Of a stretch of DNA of 64,000 nt, positions 34,583 to 45,962 are shown in pieces. Each line of letters starts with the position of its first letter. Position 1 is the stretch's first letter. The stretch is from Mucor mucedo (Eukaryota; Mucoromycota; Mucoromycetes; Mucorales; Mucoraceae), in assembly GCF_025094135.1 (NCBI RefSeq), contig NW_026252344.1, positions 124,001 through 188,000 on the forward strand, written 5' to 3'. Below the pieces are notes generated by a model. It was not told the DNA's origin and searched no databases. It worked only from the letters and a program-made list of their open reading frames with translations. Made by a program: the position numbers and the translations under genes.

Positions 34583-36660
34583 CGTCTCTTTTTTTTTTTT
34601 TTCTGTGTTTTTAATAATAAAAGAAAAAAGAAAAAGAGAAAAGACACGTTTTTCCCTTTTTTTTTGTGCTTGGAAACTTTTTGTTCCCTTCCCCCCGTTT
34701 TTATTTGCCTTTTTTCTGTTTACTTTGTGTCACACCCGTAGCATTTTCTTTTTGCTTCTTTTGTATAGTCGTGGGCGGAGTTTCCGGACCGGACTGCTTG
34801 TCCAATCGAGGTGCAAAAAAGTTATGTGTGTAGGTGTGGGTGTGGGTGGGGGGGGGTGCGTCTACTTTGGGGGGTGCAGAGTTCTCTTTTGGTACGATTC
34901 ATCATAAACAGTTTCATGTTTTTAGTCATTTGGAAAGAAAATAAAACGGTTGACGTTTTCGGTCCTTTGAACTCCACTTTCATTACAACACATGTCTAAA
35001 TACCAAGGATGACAAAAATAGACATTGGAATGGTTTTCCCCTCCACACAAGAAGAGAACTAAAATTAGATTTGCTGTTGTTTAGCGGTGTTTTTCAAATG
35101 GTATCTAGTATCAAAAAATAGGTGGTTCAATGTACTAATATAGAGAAAAGTACGGATAAATGTTAACACTGTGACAAAACACACCAGTATATCATCGAGT
35201 TGTTTCTATACTTTCTAGTGAAGCAGGTATAAAAAACGTCATGTATCATGTCACACAACAAAGGTACATTCACGTTTTGGGTCACTAACTGCGAAAAAAA
35301 AATAAATAAGACGCGTGTATGATGTAAAGTCTTGTCACTTATCACTGCATAACATAGTCAGCTACTGTCAAAGAAATAAAAGAATACCCAAGCTGATCAT
35401 CAAAATACCTTTTGACTGCTCAACAAGTGGTAGTACAGTCATTGCTAGAATGTTCTGTGATTCTATATACTGCTCACGCAACTTACTTTCCATGTATTTT
35501 ATCAAGAACAGGACTGCTGTTTTTTTTTATCAAACAGACATTTCTTTGAACAGTGCCTATTGATCTGCTGGGTAACCTCATTCCAATGAACCGCTAATTC
35601 TTTCCATCTTCGGGACCTCTAGTGTGTAGCACTAATAAGAGCTTTTAAAAGTGTAACTATATTATAAGTCCACCCTCGATGATGAACAATCCTTGTTGAT
35701 ATGCACACTTTTGTAAAAAGGGAAACGTTTTCGGATATAATTAACATTTATAGCTTTAACCGATCATAAAGAAACCAAATGAGGTGTAGTTTCTTTGTGT
35801 AGCTGGAAGGAGCCGAACGATATTTCTAGCTGTAACTAGGCGCATAAGTTGGGGGAAGGGGACGGGAGGGGGGGGGGAAGGGGTCGGGAAGAGAAACGTT
35901 TACAGAATGTGAAGTTCAACAGCTATTGTGTTTAATCCAAATATATAAAAAAAGGCCTATGGTAACTAACGATACAATCCATTGTGTTAAATGTATCAAG
36001 GAAGAGAAAATAACAAAAGTGCATCAAAAGGCTTTAATGAATGTCGCCGCAGATTATCATTGTCAGATAACGATCAAAAAAGGGTGGCGGAGAAGAAAAA
36101 GGAGGTTTACTGTTTACACCGATCACTTGCTTTTAAAAGAATTGTTCGAAATGTTACGACCCCCAAAAAAAAAAAGTAAATTAGAGCTATTGTTATTGTG
36201 TGTGTGCGTGTGGTACGATAAGGTGTGAGAAGAAGAATCAATGCTACACAGATATAACGCTATGACCTTGGAAATCTTGAAAAGAAAATAAAATTGTCGG
36301 GTATAGGTGTTACTTGGTACTACCCTTGTGTTGACCGTGCTTCAAGATATATAGAATCCGATCCTCACTTATGCTTAATGAGGCTATTCCGAGCAGAACA
36401 TATTAAGATGAGTTGCTTGCCAGCATGAGAGTGGAAAAGGATCGTTTAGAGAATGATATGACAAGGGGAAGAAGATCAGGATGTGGTTTTTTGTACCCAC
36501 CTCCCATAATGCAGTTATTACATGTCGTGTAATCAGCAATAAAATAAAAATAAAACAGTCTGCAAGGTCGTACGATAAATAATAAAAAAAAAAGAGTAAA
36601 AATCCAAGGGCACAAAAACGATAGAGTATTCTTTCTTTTTCTTCCTTATTCAAACAAAAA
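34583..36660. other. Divergent intergenic region; no firm gene
   Basis: Pyrimidine-rich leader of the MAPK kinase near 34583-34760, a G-rich patch (34840-34880) and a second one (35848-35886). A small plus-strand frame at 35991-36179 codes a basic 62-residue peptide without known motif; it may be chance. Nothing else recognised. Confidence 0.45.
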
Positions 36661-38103
36661 ATGATCTTGTCAGATGATATACACTTGAGCTATGTAATTA
36701 GCGATTACACCGATTTATGCAAAATGTTAATGATTTATTCACCTGACTCAAAACCATCACAAGCAGTCGCCACCACAAAGGCTTTACTAGCCTACAAAAC
36801 AAGGTACACTTTGCCAAAGTCAGTTCGCTACCATTCAGCTAAAAGTCACTTGATTGAGAACTTGATGTTCAGGGCCATTCAACATTGGTGTTGCATTAGT
36901 TTCAAGATTGTCCCCATTGAATTGGAGGTAATAAAAAAAGATACACCCAAATGTATTCTGTACTGTGTCGCCGCTATCAGTCTCGTCACCACCACCACCA
37001 CCACCACTACAAAACCACCACCGTTACAAGAAAACAGACAAAACAAGGTCAAGAAAATCTATGATAAGTCTGCAGAAGGATTCAAAAAGGATGTGGGCTT
37101 CTACTTTTACGAACGAGCCGTCAGTTTCCTAAATGAAGTCCTGTTTAACGATGAAGAAGAGGTATTATCCGTTACTGCTATCCAATGCTATTTCTGTCTT
37201 AGCTATACCGCCAATTTACTACGACTGACGGGAGAACAACGTACATGGCACTATTTAGCCTGTGATCAACTCATTAGCAAGGTCAAATACATTAACGATT
37301 CAGCCGCGCTACGACAATGTTGGTATCGTTGGTACTACATTGATGCTTGGATCGCATTATCTCTCAATATGGAGTGTCTTTTACCCGATAAATTACCCTT
37401 TGTAACAAAAAGGCCGGTCAAGACCAGTACGACGACTGTTGTATCACCGGAAAAGAACAAGGGCCATAGTAACTGTTGCATCATGTCAAACGATACGCTG
37501 TATGAATTCATGTTGATGACACAATTTATGAGAAGATTCAATCGATGTATCCAATCGGGTACACTTGTCCATTGCTATGATGCTTTGACAGTGGAATTAG
37601 AGCGTTGGTGGCAAAGTATTACGAACAAGAATCTTCATCTTGCGATTTGTTATCATTCCATGCGACTTGTGATACTGTTTTCCTTGTTACAGCAATCGCA
37701 TATATATAACGTAGACGACCTCTTGTTACTAGATGGTTTGGACATGACCTTGCAAATATTGCAAGGCTTACAAGATTTAAAGTTGATGAAATGCGATCAA
37801 AGCACGTACCATCACATGTTTTTTGCGGTGCATAAGACGTTAATGAGTATATTGACCCATATTGGACGAAATGAACACTATCGATATTTGGAATCCTTTG
37901 CGAAACAGCAATTTGAAATGAACCTGTGTATTTTGGAAGGAACAGAGGCATTTATCAACGATATTTATGCTATGAGAACCATTGGTTCCATGATTGAAGA
38001 TGATTTGATCTCTCTGGGTTATATTCAAAACGATGAAATCACAAACACTAAAAAATCAATACATGTCTTTAGAGCAACCAAAGTGGCTCGCTTGAAACAT
38101 TAA
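36661..38103 (+). CDS. Fungal transcription-factor-like protein (middle homology region) without a zinc cluster
   Basis: 480-residue single-exon protein, almost entirely helical. Its pattern (LACDQLISKVKYIND, LRQCWYRWYYIDAWIALSL, long Leu/Trp/Tyr-rich helices, a short Thr/Lys loop at about 262-275) resembles the middle homology region of fungal Zn2Cys6 factors, in particular the YxxDxWxxLxL element. No Cys6 cluster is present and none is visible upstream, so it may be a cofactor-like derivative, a truncated factor, or its DNA-binding exon may be missing from my model. A poly-Thr run from an ACC repeat lies at about residues 109-118. FMT1 begins only 78 bp after its stop. Assignment is moderate. 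Confidence 0.6.
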   Translation: MILSDDIHLSYVISDYTDLCKMLMIYSPDSKPSQAVATTKALLAYKTRYTLPKSVRYHSAKSHLIENLMFRAIQHWCCISFKIVPIELEVIKKDTPKCILYCVAAISLVTTTTTTTTKPPPLQENRQNKVKKIYDKSAEGFKKDVGFYFYERAVSFLNEVLFNDEEEVLSVTAIQCYFCLSYTANLLRLTGEQRTWHYLACDQLISKVKYINDSAALRQCWYRWYYIDAWIALSLNMECLLPDKLPFVTKRPVKTSTTTVVSPEKNKGHSNCCIMSNDTLYEFMLMTQFMRRFNRCIQSGTLVHCYDALTVELERWWQSITNKNLHLAICYHSMRLVILFSLLQQSHIYNVDDLLLLDGLDMTLQILQGLQDLKLMKCDQSTYHHMFFAVHKTLMSILTHIGRNEHYRYLESFAKQQFEMNLCILEGTEAFINDIYAMRTIGSMIEDDLISLGYIQNDEITNTKKSIHVFRATKVARLKH

Positions 38104-38181
38104 AAAAGTCACTTTTTAAATTTTTTTATTATTATTATTTTCTTTCTCTCTTTTACCCCCTACACCCTTTTTACCCTCTCA

Positions 38182-39595
38182 ATGCTGAAACTTCGTCATT
38201 CTGTCATCAATGTATAAATAAATAAATTATCAATCTATAAAAATTAAAGTTTTTTTTTTATAATAGAATGTATTTATATCGAAATCAAGATTTCATACCA
38301 CCTCAATAATAAATAAGGAAAAACTGCGTGTGTTATTTTTCGGTACGGACGATTTCGCCTCTACTCATTTAAAAGCATTGATCAAGGAAAAACGTAATGA
38401 CACATTGGGCTCAACAACAACAACAAAAAAGACTCATTTTTCTTTTTTTTTATTACTTTAGAACGCGATGAGTCTTGTATTGAAAGCATCGATCTTGTAT
38501 GTCCTCCCGACAGAAAGACGGGAAGAAAGCTTGAAACACTTACACCAAGTTAGTCCTTTCCCGCCGCCGCTGCTGTTGCTGCCCGCCCTCGAACTAACCT
38601 TTCTCTTTTCTTTATAGGTGAGACAAAAGGCGTAGCAGAATCCAATCATTTACCAGTGTTTTTCACACCACCGGCAGTTAACAATTTGGAAAAATGGAAT
38701 ATACCCACAGATAAAACATATGACCTCGGCGTCGTTGTCTCATTTGGTTATTTCATTCCTCCTCATATCATTTCTGCATTTAAATATGGTGCTGTCAATG
38801 TCCATCCTTCTCTTTTACCCAAATACAGAGGCGCGGCTCCCATCCAACATGCTATTCTGTACGGCGATAAAGAGACAGGTGTCAGTGTTCAAGAATTAGA
38901 TGATCGTGAATTTGATGCGGGTAGAATTTTAGCTCAGGAAAAAGTGGTACACCTTCCTCCTTCTCATTGCAAATTGTTCTGTTTTTTTTTTGCTAACTTT
39001 CCCTCCCCAACAATAGAGTTTATTGGATAAAGTACCTGTGTATTCCGAGTTGAAGAAATCCTTGAGTGATATCGGAAGTAGATTGTTAGTGGACACCGTA
39101 TGTCATTTAGAGGACCGAAAGAAAAACGCGCAAGTGCAAGATATCTCCAAGGCAACCAAGGCACCCAAAATCCAAAAGAAATGGTCCGAAATAGATTTTG
39201 AGACCATGTCGGCATGGCAAGCGGAACAATTGAATAGGGCCATTGGAGAACAATATCCCATCCGAACCGTCTATCACACCACCTCTAAAAAACCCAAGGA
39301 TATTGTGATTCAATTCCTTAACGTGTTTTTACCTACACAAACAACCATCTTTGGACCACCCGGTACGTTTTCTTGGCATCGTCCTTCCAAGTCCATCCAT
39401 ATCATGTTTGGGGATGGCAGTGTGGCAGGGTGTACTCATTTTAAGGTAGAGAACAAGGGGATTATCTCTGCATCGGATTTTATCAATGGGTATCAAGTAC
39501 AGGGTCAATTTGGTGTTCCCATGCCAACTGATGAATTAGTGTTTAAACAGAACATGAAAAAGAGAGCAAAAATGCAACGTTACAATTCCGAATAA
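38182..39595 (+). CDS. FMT1: Mitochondrial methionyl-tRNA formyltransferase
   Basis: Formylates initiator Met-tRNA with 10-formyl-tetrahydrofolate for mitochondrial translation. Five exons join in frame: 38182-38211, 38267-38393, 38462-38548, 38618-38946, 39017-39595 (383 residues). The first 30-nt exon supplies MLKLRHSVIN and exon 2 continues with SKSRFHTTS, together a classic Arg/Ser/Thr-rich mitochondrial targeting peptide; without this mini-exon the gene would have no in-frame ATG. The core shows LRVLFFGTDDFA, VVVSFGYFIP, the catalytic Asn and His in VNVHPSLLPKYRGAAP and the Asp in ELDDREFDAG. A C-terminal domain with the family's substrate-holding region follows (FGPPGTFSWHRPSK). Length is normal for the fungal enzyme. 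Confidence 0.93.
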
Positions 39596-39728
39596 AAATT
39601 TAAATTTTGCGTGTCAAAAACCCTTGGGAAGTGACTCGGTCTTTTTCTAATTCAAAATGCGGGGAAGAAAAAGAGAAAAAGAAATCTTTTTTCTTCTACT
39701 TACCATTTTTTTTTTAAAAAAACATAAT

Positions 39729-40229
39729 ATGAGCACTGTGGAAATCCGACCTGCTTCTGTTAACGATGTAGGACTTATTTTGAGTTTCATCAAGAAGCTT
39801 GCAGCCTATGAAGAGCTTGCACATGAAGTTGTGGCCACGGAGGAACTTCTTGCGGAATCCCTTTTTGGAGAAAAGCGTCATGCGGAAGTGATCTTCGCCT
39901 ATGCTCAAAAGAACGCCGAGTCCCCTTTAGAACCAGCTGGTATGGCTCTTTATTTCCACAATTTCTCGACCTTCTTGGGTCGTCCTGGACTTTATTTGGA
40001 GGACCTCTTTGTGGATAAGGAATTCCGAGGCCAAGGTATTGGTAAGAAGCTCTTGACTCAACTCGCTGTCATTGCAAAGGAAAGAAGTTGTGCTCGTTAT
40101 GAATGGGTTTGTTTGGATTGGAATAAACCTTCAAGAGAGTTCTATGAAGCCTTGGGAGCTAAACCTCAAAGTCAATGGATCATTCATCGCGTCGAAGGAA
40201 AGTCCCTGGACGATCTTGCCGCATTGTAA
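39729..40229 (+). CDS. GNAT-family N-acetyltransferase (diamine/SSAT-like)
   Basis: 166-residue acetyl-CoA-dependent N-acetyltransferase. Start at ATG 39729 (the frame is open further upstream through a poly-Phe run, which is unlikely to be coding). Visible: N-terminal IRPASVNDVGLILSFIKKLA, substrate strand GMALYFHNFSTFLGRPGLYLEDLFV, acetyl-CoA loop RGQGIGKKLL and the C-terminal WNKPSREFYEALGA block. The YLEDLFV/RGQGIG and WN.PS..FY motifs are those of spermidine/spermine or thialysine acetyltransferases, so a polyamine or small-amine substrate is likely but not proven. Lies 133 bp after FMT1 on the same strand and converges on the BORCS5-like gene. Confidence 0.88.
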   Translation: MSTVEIRPASVNDVGLILSFIKKLAAYEELAHEVVATEELLAESLFGEKRHAEVIFAYAQKNAESPLEPAGMALYFHNFSTFLGRPGLYLEDLFVDKEFRGQGIGKKLLTQLAVIAKERSCARYEWVCLDWNKPSREFYEALGAKPQSQWIIHRVEGKSLDDLAAL

Positions 40230-40866
40230 ATATTACCCCTAATTTATTATAAAAATAAATCTTTTTTTGTTGTTTTACATCTACCAGAATAAAAAAAAAA
40301 TAGATTATCAGTTTGTAAGGCCGACAATTTTCACTGATCTTTCAAGGAATCCATCCCAAAAAGAAAAAAAAAAGCTTGGATTAGTAATGTATTTTTGTTT
40401 GATGGTTTGAAGATGTACCTTATTTCTGAAACGTCATAGTGATACAAACCGATTAGTAGGAGGATCTATCAGATAAAAAAAAATGAAATGGAAAAATGAC
40501 AGTTAGCACAAGTACTTTGGGCGGCATATAGTAGTAAGTGGATATACGAGTTACCCTCTGTGCAATAGATGTGTACTTTTGTGAAATATGTGGGATCTGC
40601 TCGAATATCAGTAGCACCCAACGTTTTATGATGAGTTTGAATTAGTCAACCCACCGTTCTCACGGTAATCACTCAGATTCTATTGATGAGAAAGTAATTG
40701 TATTATTTACACCGCGAGCTAAATGGGAACGATTCAATATCTTTATCAACAAGAGCGCCTACTTGCTTAACTGTTAAAGATATATGACACTTTTATTATT
40801 ATTATTACTACAGAGAAAATGGATGGATGGTGTTGGTTTTTTTTTTTTTTTTTGGCAAAAGGGAAT
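40230..40866. other. Convergent intergenic region (GNAT and BORCS5-like 3' sides)
   Basis: No gene or repeat recognised apart from a T-run near 40838-40853. Confidence 0.5.
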
Positions 40867-42189
40867 TCACACATCAGTGGTAACAGTTCTTGAGGAAAGT
40901 CCTCTTAATCGACTAAGCGCCAAGGAGGATGTCGAAGTAGATGATTCCGCCGGATCATCCTCTGTATTTGGCTCTATTTGTTGATTTAAGGGATGTGCGG
41001 GTTCACCTGTTACAATCACACGTTCTAGCAATGGCGAAGTGGATGAGCCAACGGTCGTCAGATCACTCAGAGTAGCGGATTTACTGAGTCGATCGTAAGG
41101 CGCATTACATTTGGATGCACGATGACGAAGTTCGCTCAGCTCTGGCCATCTTGTATTTTCATCATTGCCAATGATATCCTCGGGATCCAGATACTTTTCA
41201 AGCGCTGTAAGGGATTTAAAAATATTGATAGCGTAGGCCTGTGTTTTTTCGGCTTGTTCCTTGATCAATGTAGCTGTAAAACGAGGAAAAGATGTTAAGT
41301 TTTTTCCCCTCTTTCGAGATCAATCTCTTGTACCTTCCGAAATCCTATTCGATGCTGACTGTGCTTGATTAAAAGCGGATGTGATGACTTGTGCAGATTG
41401 AGTGCTAAGCTCGTCCACATACGCAATTCGTCGTAACAAGATACGCTAATAATTCTCCCATGATTTAGTCTCTAGAATACAATGTAATGAGACTTTTTTT
41501 GTTTTGTTTACTTGTTCATTATTAACACGAGTCATTTGCTCTTTCAAATGAGCCTGGAGTTCAAAGTAAATTTCAAATGCAGGATTCAGTGAAGTATCTA
41601 CACGCCCCAGAGCAGTTAAAAAACAAAAGAGAGGGGTTTGCATACAATGAAAATTCGTGTTGTATTACCATTGTCTTTTACAGTAGATTTCGTGTTTGAT
41701 TTGAGTCCTAAAAGATGCTCGAGACTGAAACTTTTATCTTGTTCTTTAACAAACGGTTCGAATCTTTTGATGGACCGTAACAACGTCAGTTCTGGATCCT
41801 CTTCTTCTTCCCCAGGTCCTTTTACGACTTGGATTATACCCTATGCGATTCATTTTTAGATAAATACCCCGTCATAGACAAGGAAAATAATAAATTAACA
41901 AACCTCATGGACATCTTCATCCTCTGTCGTTATCCTCGAACTGTCTGTTCAGACATTAATAAGGTGCATGCATGAATGCCCTAAAACTTACCGAGATCTT
42001 CGTTTTCATCGTCTTGAGAGGGATGGATAAATATTTTGTTTTGTAAAAAGCTTTTACTATTATGAGACGTTGAGGATGAACTAGGTGTTACGGCCGGTGA
42101 TGAGCGAGCTCGTGAAGGATTGGATTGATCTTGACCCTACCCTCAAGTTAATGAATGACAAATGAATGCTAATAATGAATTTTTACCAT
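40867..42189 (-). CDS. BORCS5 (myrlysin)-like BORC subunit with myristoylation signal
   Basis: In animals BORCS5 is the N-myristoylated subunit that holds the BORC complex on lysosomes, where it recruits Arl8 and kinesin. Eight minus-strand coding pieces join in frame: ATG 42189-42187, then 42136-41992, 41944-41904, 41840-41669, 41597-41512, 41445-41334 and 41273-40867 (321 residues). The ATG abuts a donor; splicing gives MGQDQSNPS, a myristoylation signal (Gly2, Ser6) like human MGSEQSS. The exon-4 block IIQVVKG...DPELTLLRSIKRFEPFVKE parallels the human IVVVAQG...DPDVIKLQEIPTFQPLLKG, and a coiled-coil region follows (LKEQMTRVNNEQRILLRRI). The C-terminal ~85 residues (Ser/Thr-rich) are extra. 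Family call rests on this remembered similarity; function in this fungus is inference. Confidence 0.7.
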
Positions 42190-43003
42190 GCTGAAAAAAA
42201 AAATGAAAGGCTCTATTTGTGGTATGTAAAAGAAGACCCCGAATTTTTATCAAAATCTTTAAAAAAAAATATGGTCCTTGCGATTCACCTGGACTGAATT
42301 GCTTTTCGTTTACTAAATCAAACTCCCTGTATCACATTTTCATGCGTTTTGAAGCGTATTCAAGTTCTACACTGGAATATTTTGATTGGGCCCTGGATGA
42401 ATGAAAAAAAATTGGGAAATATGCAATCATTCTTTTTTCTTCTGTTCCTTTTTTTTTTAACTTGTACGTTTTATACATGTGACATTCTAATTAGCCTAAA
42501 GTAAGCCTACAGTGATGTCTTCCCAGCTTATCTAAAAGAGTCAATCACTCATTACTTTTTATATCAAGGATCATATTTTAAGTCTGCACTTCCATGAACA
42601 TTTAAACCAAGATAAAAAATCATGCGTGCTACCGATATCGTCTATTGCATCTTAAAATTTATTTTTTTGCACTTGGTATACTTCAGTTGCAGTTTCTATT
42701 TGTAAATGAATCCATTGGGTAAATATTGTTGAAGCTCCTGCATTTATTTGTTGTTGGATTTTATTTTGTTGAATTTTTTTTTCTTTTTGTCGAAGCGTTA
42801 AGTTAAATTTAGGACATCATGAGTGGAACATTGTTCCCGTAGCAACTTAGGAGACAGCATGAACCCAAAAATCAGGGTAAGAAAAGGGTGGGGGTCATGA
42901 TATACCATGTACGTTTTTATTATGCATTGCCTTCTTATTTAAATAGTAGAGGGAAAGGTATTGAATAGATGCCTTTTCTTGTTTCTATCTTCAACAAAAA
43001 ATA
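42190..43003. other. Intergenic region upstream of two divergent genes
   Basis: Serves as 5' region of the BORCS5-like gene (minus) and the small secreted protein gene (plus). A TTTTTCAG directly before the CATG of the BORCS5-like start resembles a splice acceptor, hinting at a 5'-leader intron. No gene seen; a 61-codon plus frame at 42219 has no supporting features. Confidence 0.45.
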
Positions 43004-43279
43004 ATGCAGTACAAGTTTCTTTTATTCTTATTCATCGCCTGTATGGTCTCGGCAAATGCTAAGCCCATTGTCGAAACCCGTAGCACTTTGAGTGACAATC
43101 CTGCCGAGGTGTTTCAATCTGTGTCTACAGAAAGCCCTGAAGAACAGTTAAGTGAAAACTCTAGTGAACCAGCTACTGAACAATCCAGTGCTCAATCTAC
43201 TGATCCCGATGTTGAAGCAATTATAGCAGAAACGGAAGCAAGAGTCAATGAAATTATCAATCATGGTAGCTATTACTAA
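43004..43279 (+). CDS. Small secreted Ser/Glu-rich protein
   Basis: 91-residue single-exon protein. A clear signal peptide (KFLLFLFIACMVSANA, cleavage probably after ANA at residue 19) precedes an acidic, Ser/Thr/Glu/Pro-rich mature chain without cysteines, ending in a short helix (DVEAIIAETEARVNEII). It could be a cell-wall or extracellular peptide; the Lys-Pro right after the cleavage site is suggestive of processing. No family recognised. A solid start context (aataATGc) and compact pyrimidine-rich leader support it. Confidence 0.7.
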   Translation: MQYKFLLFLFIACMVSANAKPIVETRSTLSDNPAEVFQSVSTESPEEQLSENSSEPATEQSSAQSTDPDVEAIIAETEARVNEIINHGSYY

Positions 43280-44787
43280 TACCTCTATTGTTAAATAAAC
43301 TTTCGATTCGTAAAAAACAAAACAAAAAAAAGACAAAACAAAAAAAATATGTAGATGTAAACGGAAAGCGCATTATCATTTACTGCAAATGTCAGTTCCT
43401 GGAGACAGCTCTTTTTGAATTTTTAGCCTGATTTTCTTTTTTTCAGTGTGATTCTTTGAAGTTTCAACTAATCTTTTTTCTCGGACACAATTGGTTGAGT
43501 GATGTAGAAGAAGAAAAAAAAATCTGAAACATAAATGTGGGGAAACATTTAGGCTGGCCAATTAATTGCGTCAAAGAGGATGGGATGAAATATTACCATT
43601 TTCTATTATCAACTAACATGTTTTGATGTATTCTCCAGTCTTTTGTTACAAACAAGACCATTTAAACCATATCGTTTTTTTTTAAAACAAAATGCAAGAC
43701 TGAAAACGAGAGAAAAAAAAAAAAAAGAAAAACGCTAATATAGTTCGCATAACGAATTTTTACGCTAAAAGTACGCTGGAAAGTCAAGCAGTAAAAATGG
43801 AAAAAAGAAAAAAAAAACCTATTTGTGTATCTTAGAAACGGTAAGCACGGTTTAGATATCAGGTGCATGCACTGCTTGCTTGGAATTACCAATGCATATT
43901 GGCTTGGCAGCAATAATAAGGTACCTTGAACATTCTTTTTTTATTGTTTTATCATTGGCTATTATGTCCCGTGTTTACTGGGATTAATATTATATCCTGG
44001 CAGTTATTAGTGGAAGATAAGATAATATAAAAATAGGCAATATAAGTCCAGGTTCCGTGTTACGTGTAAATGTAGATCCGTCTGTAGCCACTCAATGGAT
44101 TGCTATCATCATTGCTATTGTTCACGCTTGTTGTATCGAGTAAAGCTTGTAGATCTCTGTGTAATGAAAATATGTTTTCTGAAAACTTCATAAGGGACTA
44201 GAAAAAAAAAAGATGCCTGAACTGACTTAGTGATTTTGTTGGCGGGCAATTGTTCATTTTAACTTATGATTCGTTAATGCACTAAACCACAAATGGTCGT
44301 CATTTTAATTAAGGTTCCAAGCCAACTGACATTTCTGTTACACTCACCATTGGCTTATTTGCGTGGCAACACCGTGCTAAATGGGAGAAACTAAGCAATC
44401 GAACTTAAAGATATGACGTTGACTTAGAAGTGTATCAATTGTTGTCACTTCAAATATACTGGGGAAAAGACAATTGCTTCGTACCTTATTCTGCTCATAA
44501 TCCAAAACGTAAAACAGGGGTATGAGTATGGAAAAATTATTAGAAAAAAGCTGGGTGGGCAAAATTATCATGTACTAAATTAGAATCTCAGCACAACTAT
44601 TTTAGGACATGTATGATATCATTTACCTGATTGGACAAAGAGATTAGGTTTCGAGCATCTTTTTAAGCGGGTACAGAAAATCGTCCTGATATAAATAAGC
44701 GCATATTTTCCCATCTTTCCTTCACATCCTTTCAATTCTCTTTTTAACCTTATCTACATTGTCCAAAAAATATAAGCATTTGCCACC
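43280..44787. other. Intergenic stretch, no supported gene
   Basis: AT-rich, short frames only. The last 100 bp hold the promoter of the arrestin gene. Confidence 0.5.
44690..44696 (+). promoter_or_regulatory. Probable TATA box of the alpha-arrestin gene
   Basis: TATAAAT, 92 bp before the start codon, followed by a pyrimidine-rich leader and a near-optimal gccaccATG start context. Spacing fits a leader of about 60 nt. Confidence 0.45.
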
Positions 44788-45962
44788 ATGCTTTCAAAAT
44801 CATCCAATATCACTCTTGATTTACTCGAACCGACTATTTATGTTGAATCCAACTCTGTCAACTCTAATGTCATCAGAGGTACCGTCAACATTAACCTTCC
44901 CAAAACAACAACTGTCAAAACATTATCCGTGATATTTGAAGGACAGCTAGATACAAAGAGTTATTCTTGTAAGTAGGCTAAAAGGTCCTTTAGATAAAAA
45001 TGTCGTTACTGAGTCATATTGAAATAGTTGAAGCAATTGAATCTTCTGGTTCTTTCGCACGCAAGAAGCCTTTAGCTCGTCAACGTCTCGTATTATATCC
45101 TACGCTTGAACAAGAAAATGCAAGCCGTCCATTAATATTAAATGCTGGCCTAACTCAATACGGATTCGAGATGCAAATCCCTTCTGGGTTACCTGAATCA
45201 ATTGATTGCTCAGAAATTAAAGTTGAATATAGCGTCACAGCTGTTATGGACGTTTACCCGACCAATTCGTTTCTCCGCGTCTCCCGAGGTTCTCATAAAG
45301 AAACATTCAAACAGTCTGTACGTGTGGCTCGCCTCCCCTATGAAAATGTATTAATGGGTGATTCCATGTCAGAACCGATCGATTCTCGTAGTCATCAAGC
45401 CACTTGGCTCGAATATCAAATTGTGGTTTCCAAAAAAGCAGTGGCTCTCGGTAATAACTTACCAGTTACATTCCGCTTTTCACCTACCCATGAAGGAGTT
45501 ATTGTGGATCGTGTCACTCTTCAAATGCTTGAACGTCGAGACGTTCATCGAGATGTTACTCATTCAAATCATTCTGTTTTCGGTATTCAACCTTGCAAGA
45601 AAAATGCTGTGACATTTCCTCGTGGTGTTTTGAAAGAATCTTGGGAGGGCACTGTTTCATATCAAATCCCTAATGGTAGATCACTTTCTCATTCAACACA
45701 AGATTATTCTGACTTTCGAGTCAGTCACACACTTTTGGTCTCCATCACACTTTCTGTTCCTGGTACAGGCCGTTGTCGAGTTACAAAATTGCTCACGTTC
45801 CAGGCTAATATTGATTTGCTTGATAAAACAATTGGCGATTTAGACACTTTGGAACTTCCCACATACGACTCCCCTCCTCCCTTTGACAATACCAAAGTTG
45901 TGTTTGGCGAATACGAGCGTAAATTCGCTGATCCCCCTAATTACTCTGATATATGTGCTTAA
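44788..45962 (+). CDS. Alpha-arrestin (ART/ARRDC family)
   Basis: Adaptor that links membrane proteins to Rsp5/Nedd4 ubiquitin ligases for endocytosis. Two exons: 44788-44968 and 45028-45962 (371 residues). The arrestin N domain (about 7-170) has IRGTVNINLPKTTTVKTLSVIFEG and the later ITVEY-type strand (IKVEYSVTAVM); the arrestin C domain (about 180-320) has LPVTFRFSPTHEGVIVDRVTLQM and ending strands. Ligase-binding PY motifs: PPNY at 363-366, and a variant LPTY near 333. A different acceptor (ctttag at about 44989) would lead to an early stop, so 45028 is preferred. The optimal start context suggests strong translation. Typical fungal family length. Confidence 0.92.

Noticed and set aside
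35991..36179. 62-residue basic peptide
   Set aside because: No motif, no clear promoter, and overlaps another frame of similar quality; could be chance.
41740..41760. GGTTCGAATC-like tRNA B-box sequence
   Set aside because: It lies inside a coding exon and no cloverleaf can be formed around it; no other tRNA candidate was seen.
42219..42404. Plus-strand 61-codon frame upstream of the BORCS5-like gene
   Set aside because: Basic run from A-rich sequence, no features; lies in the likely promoter.
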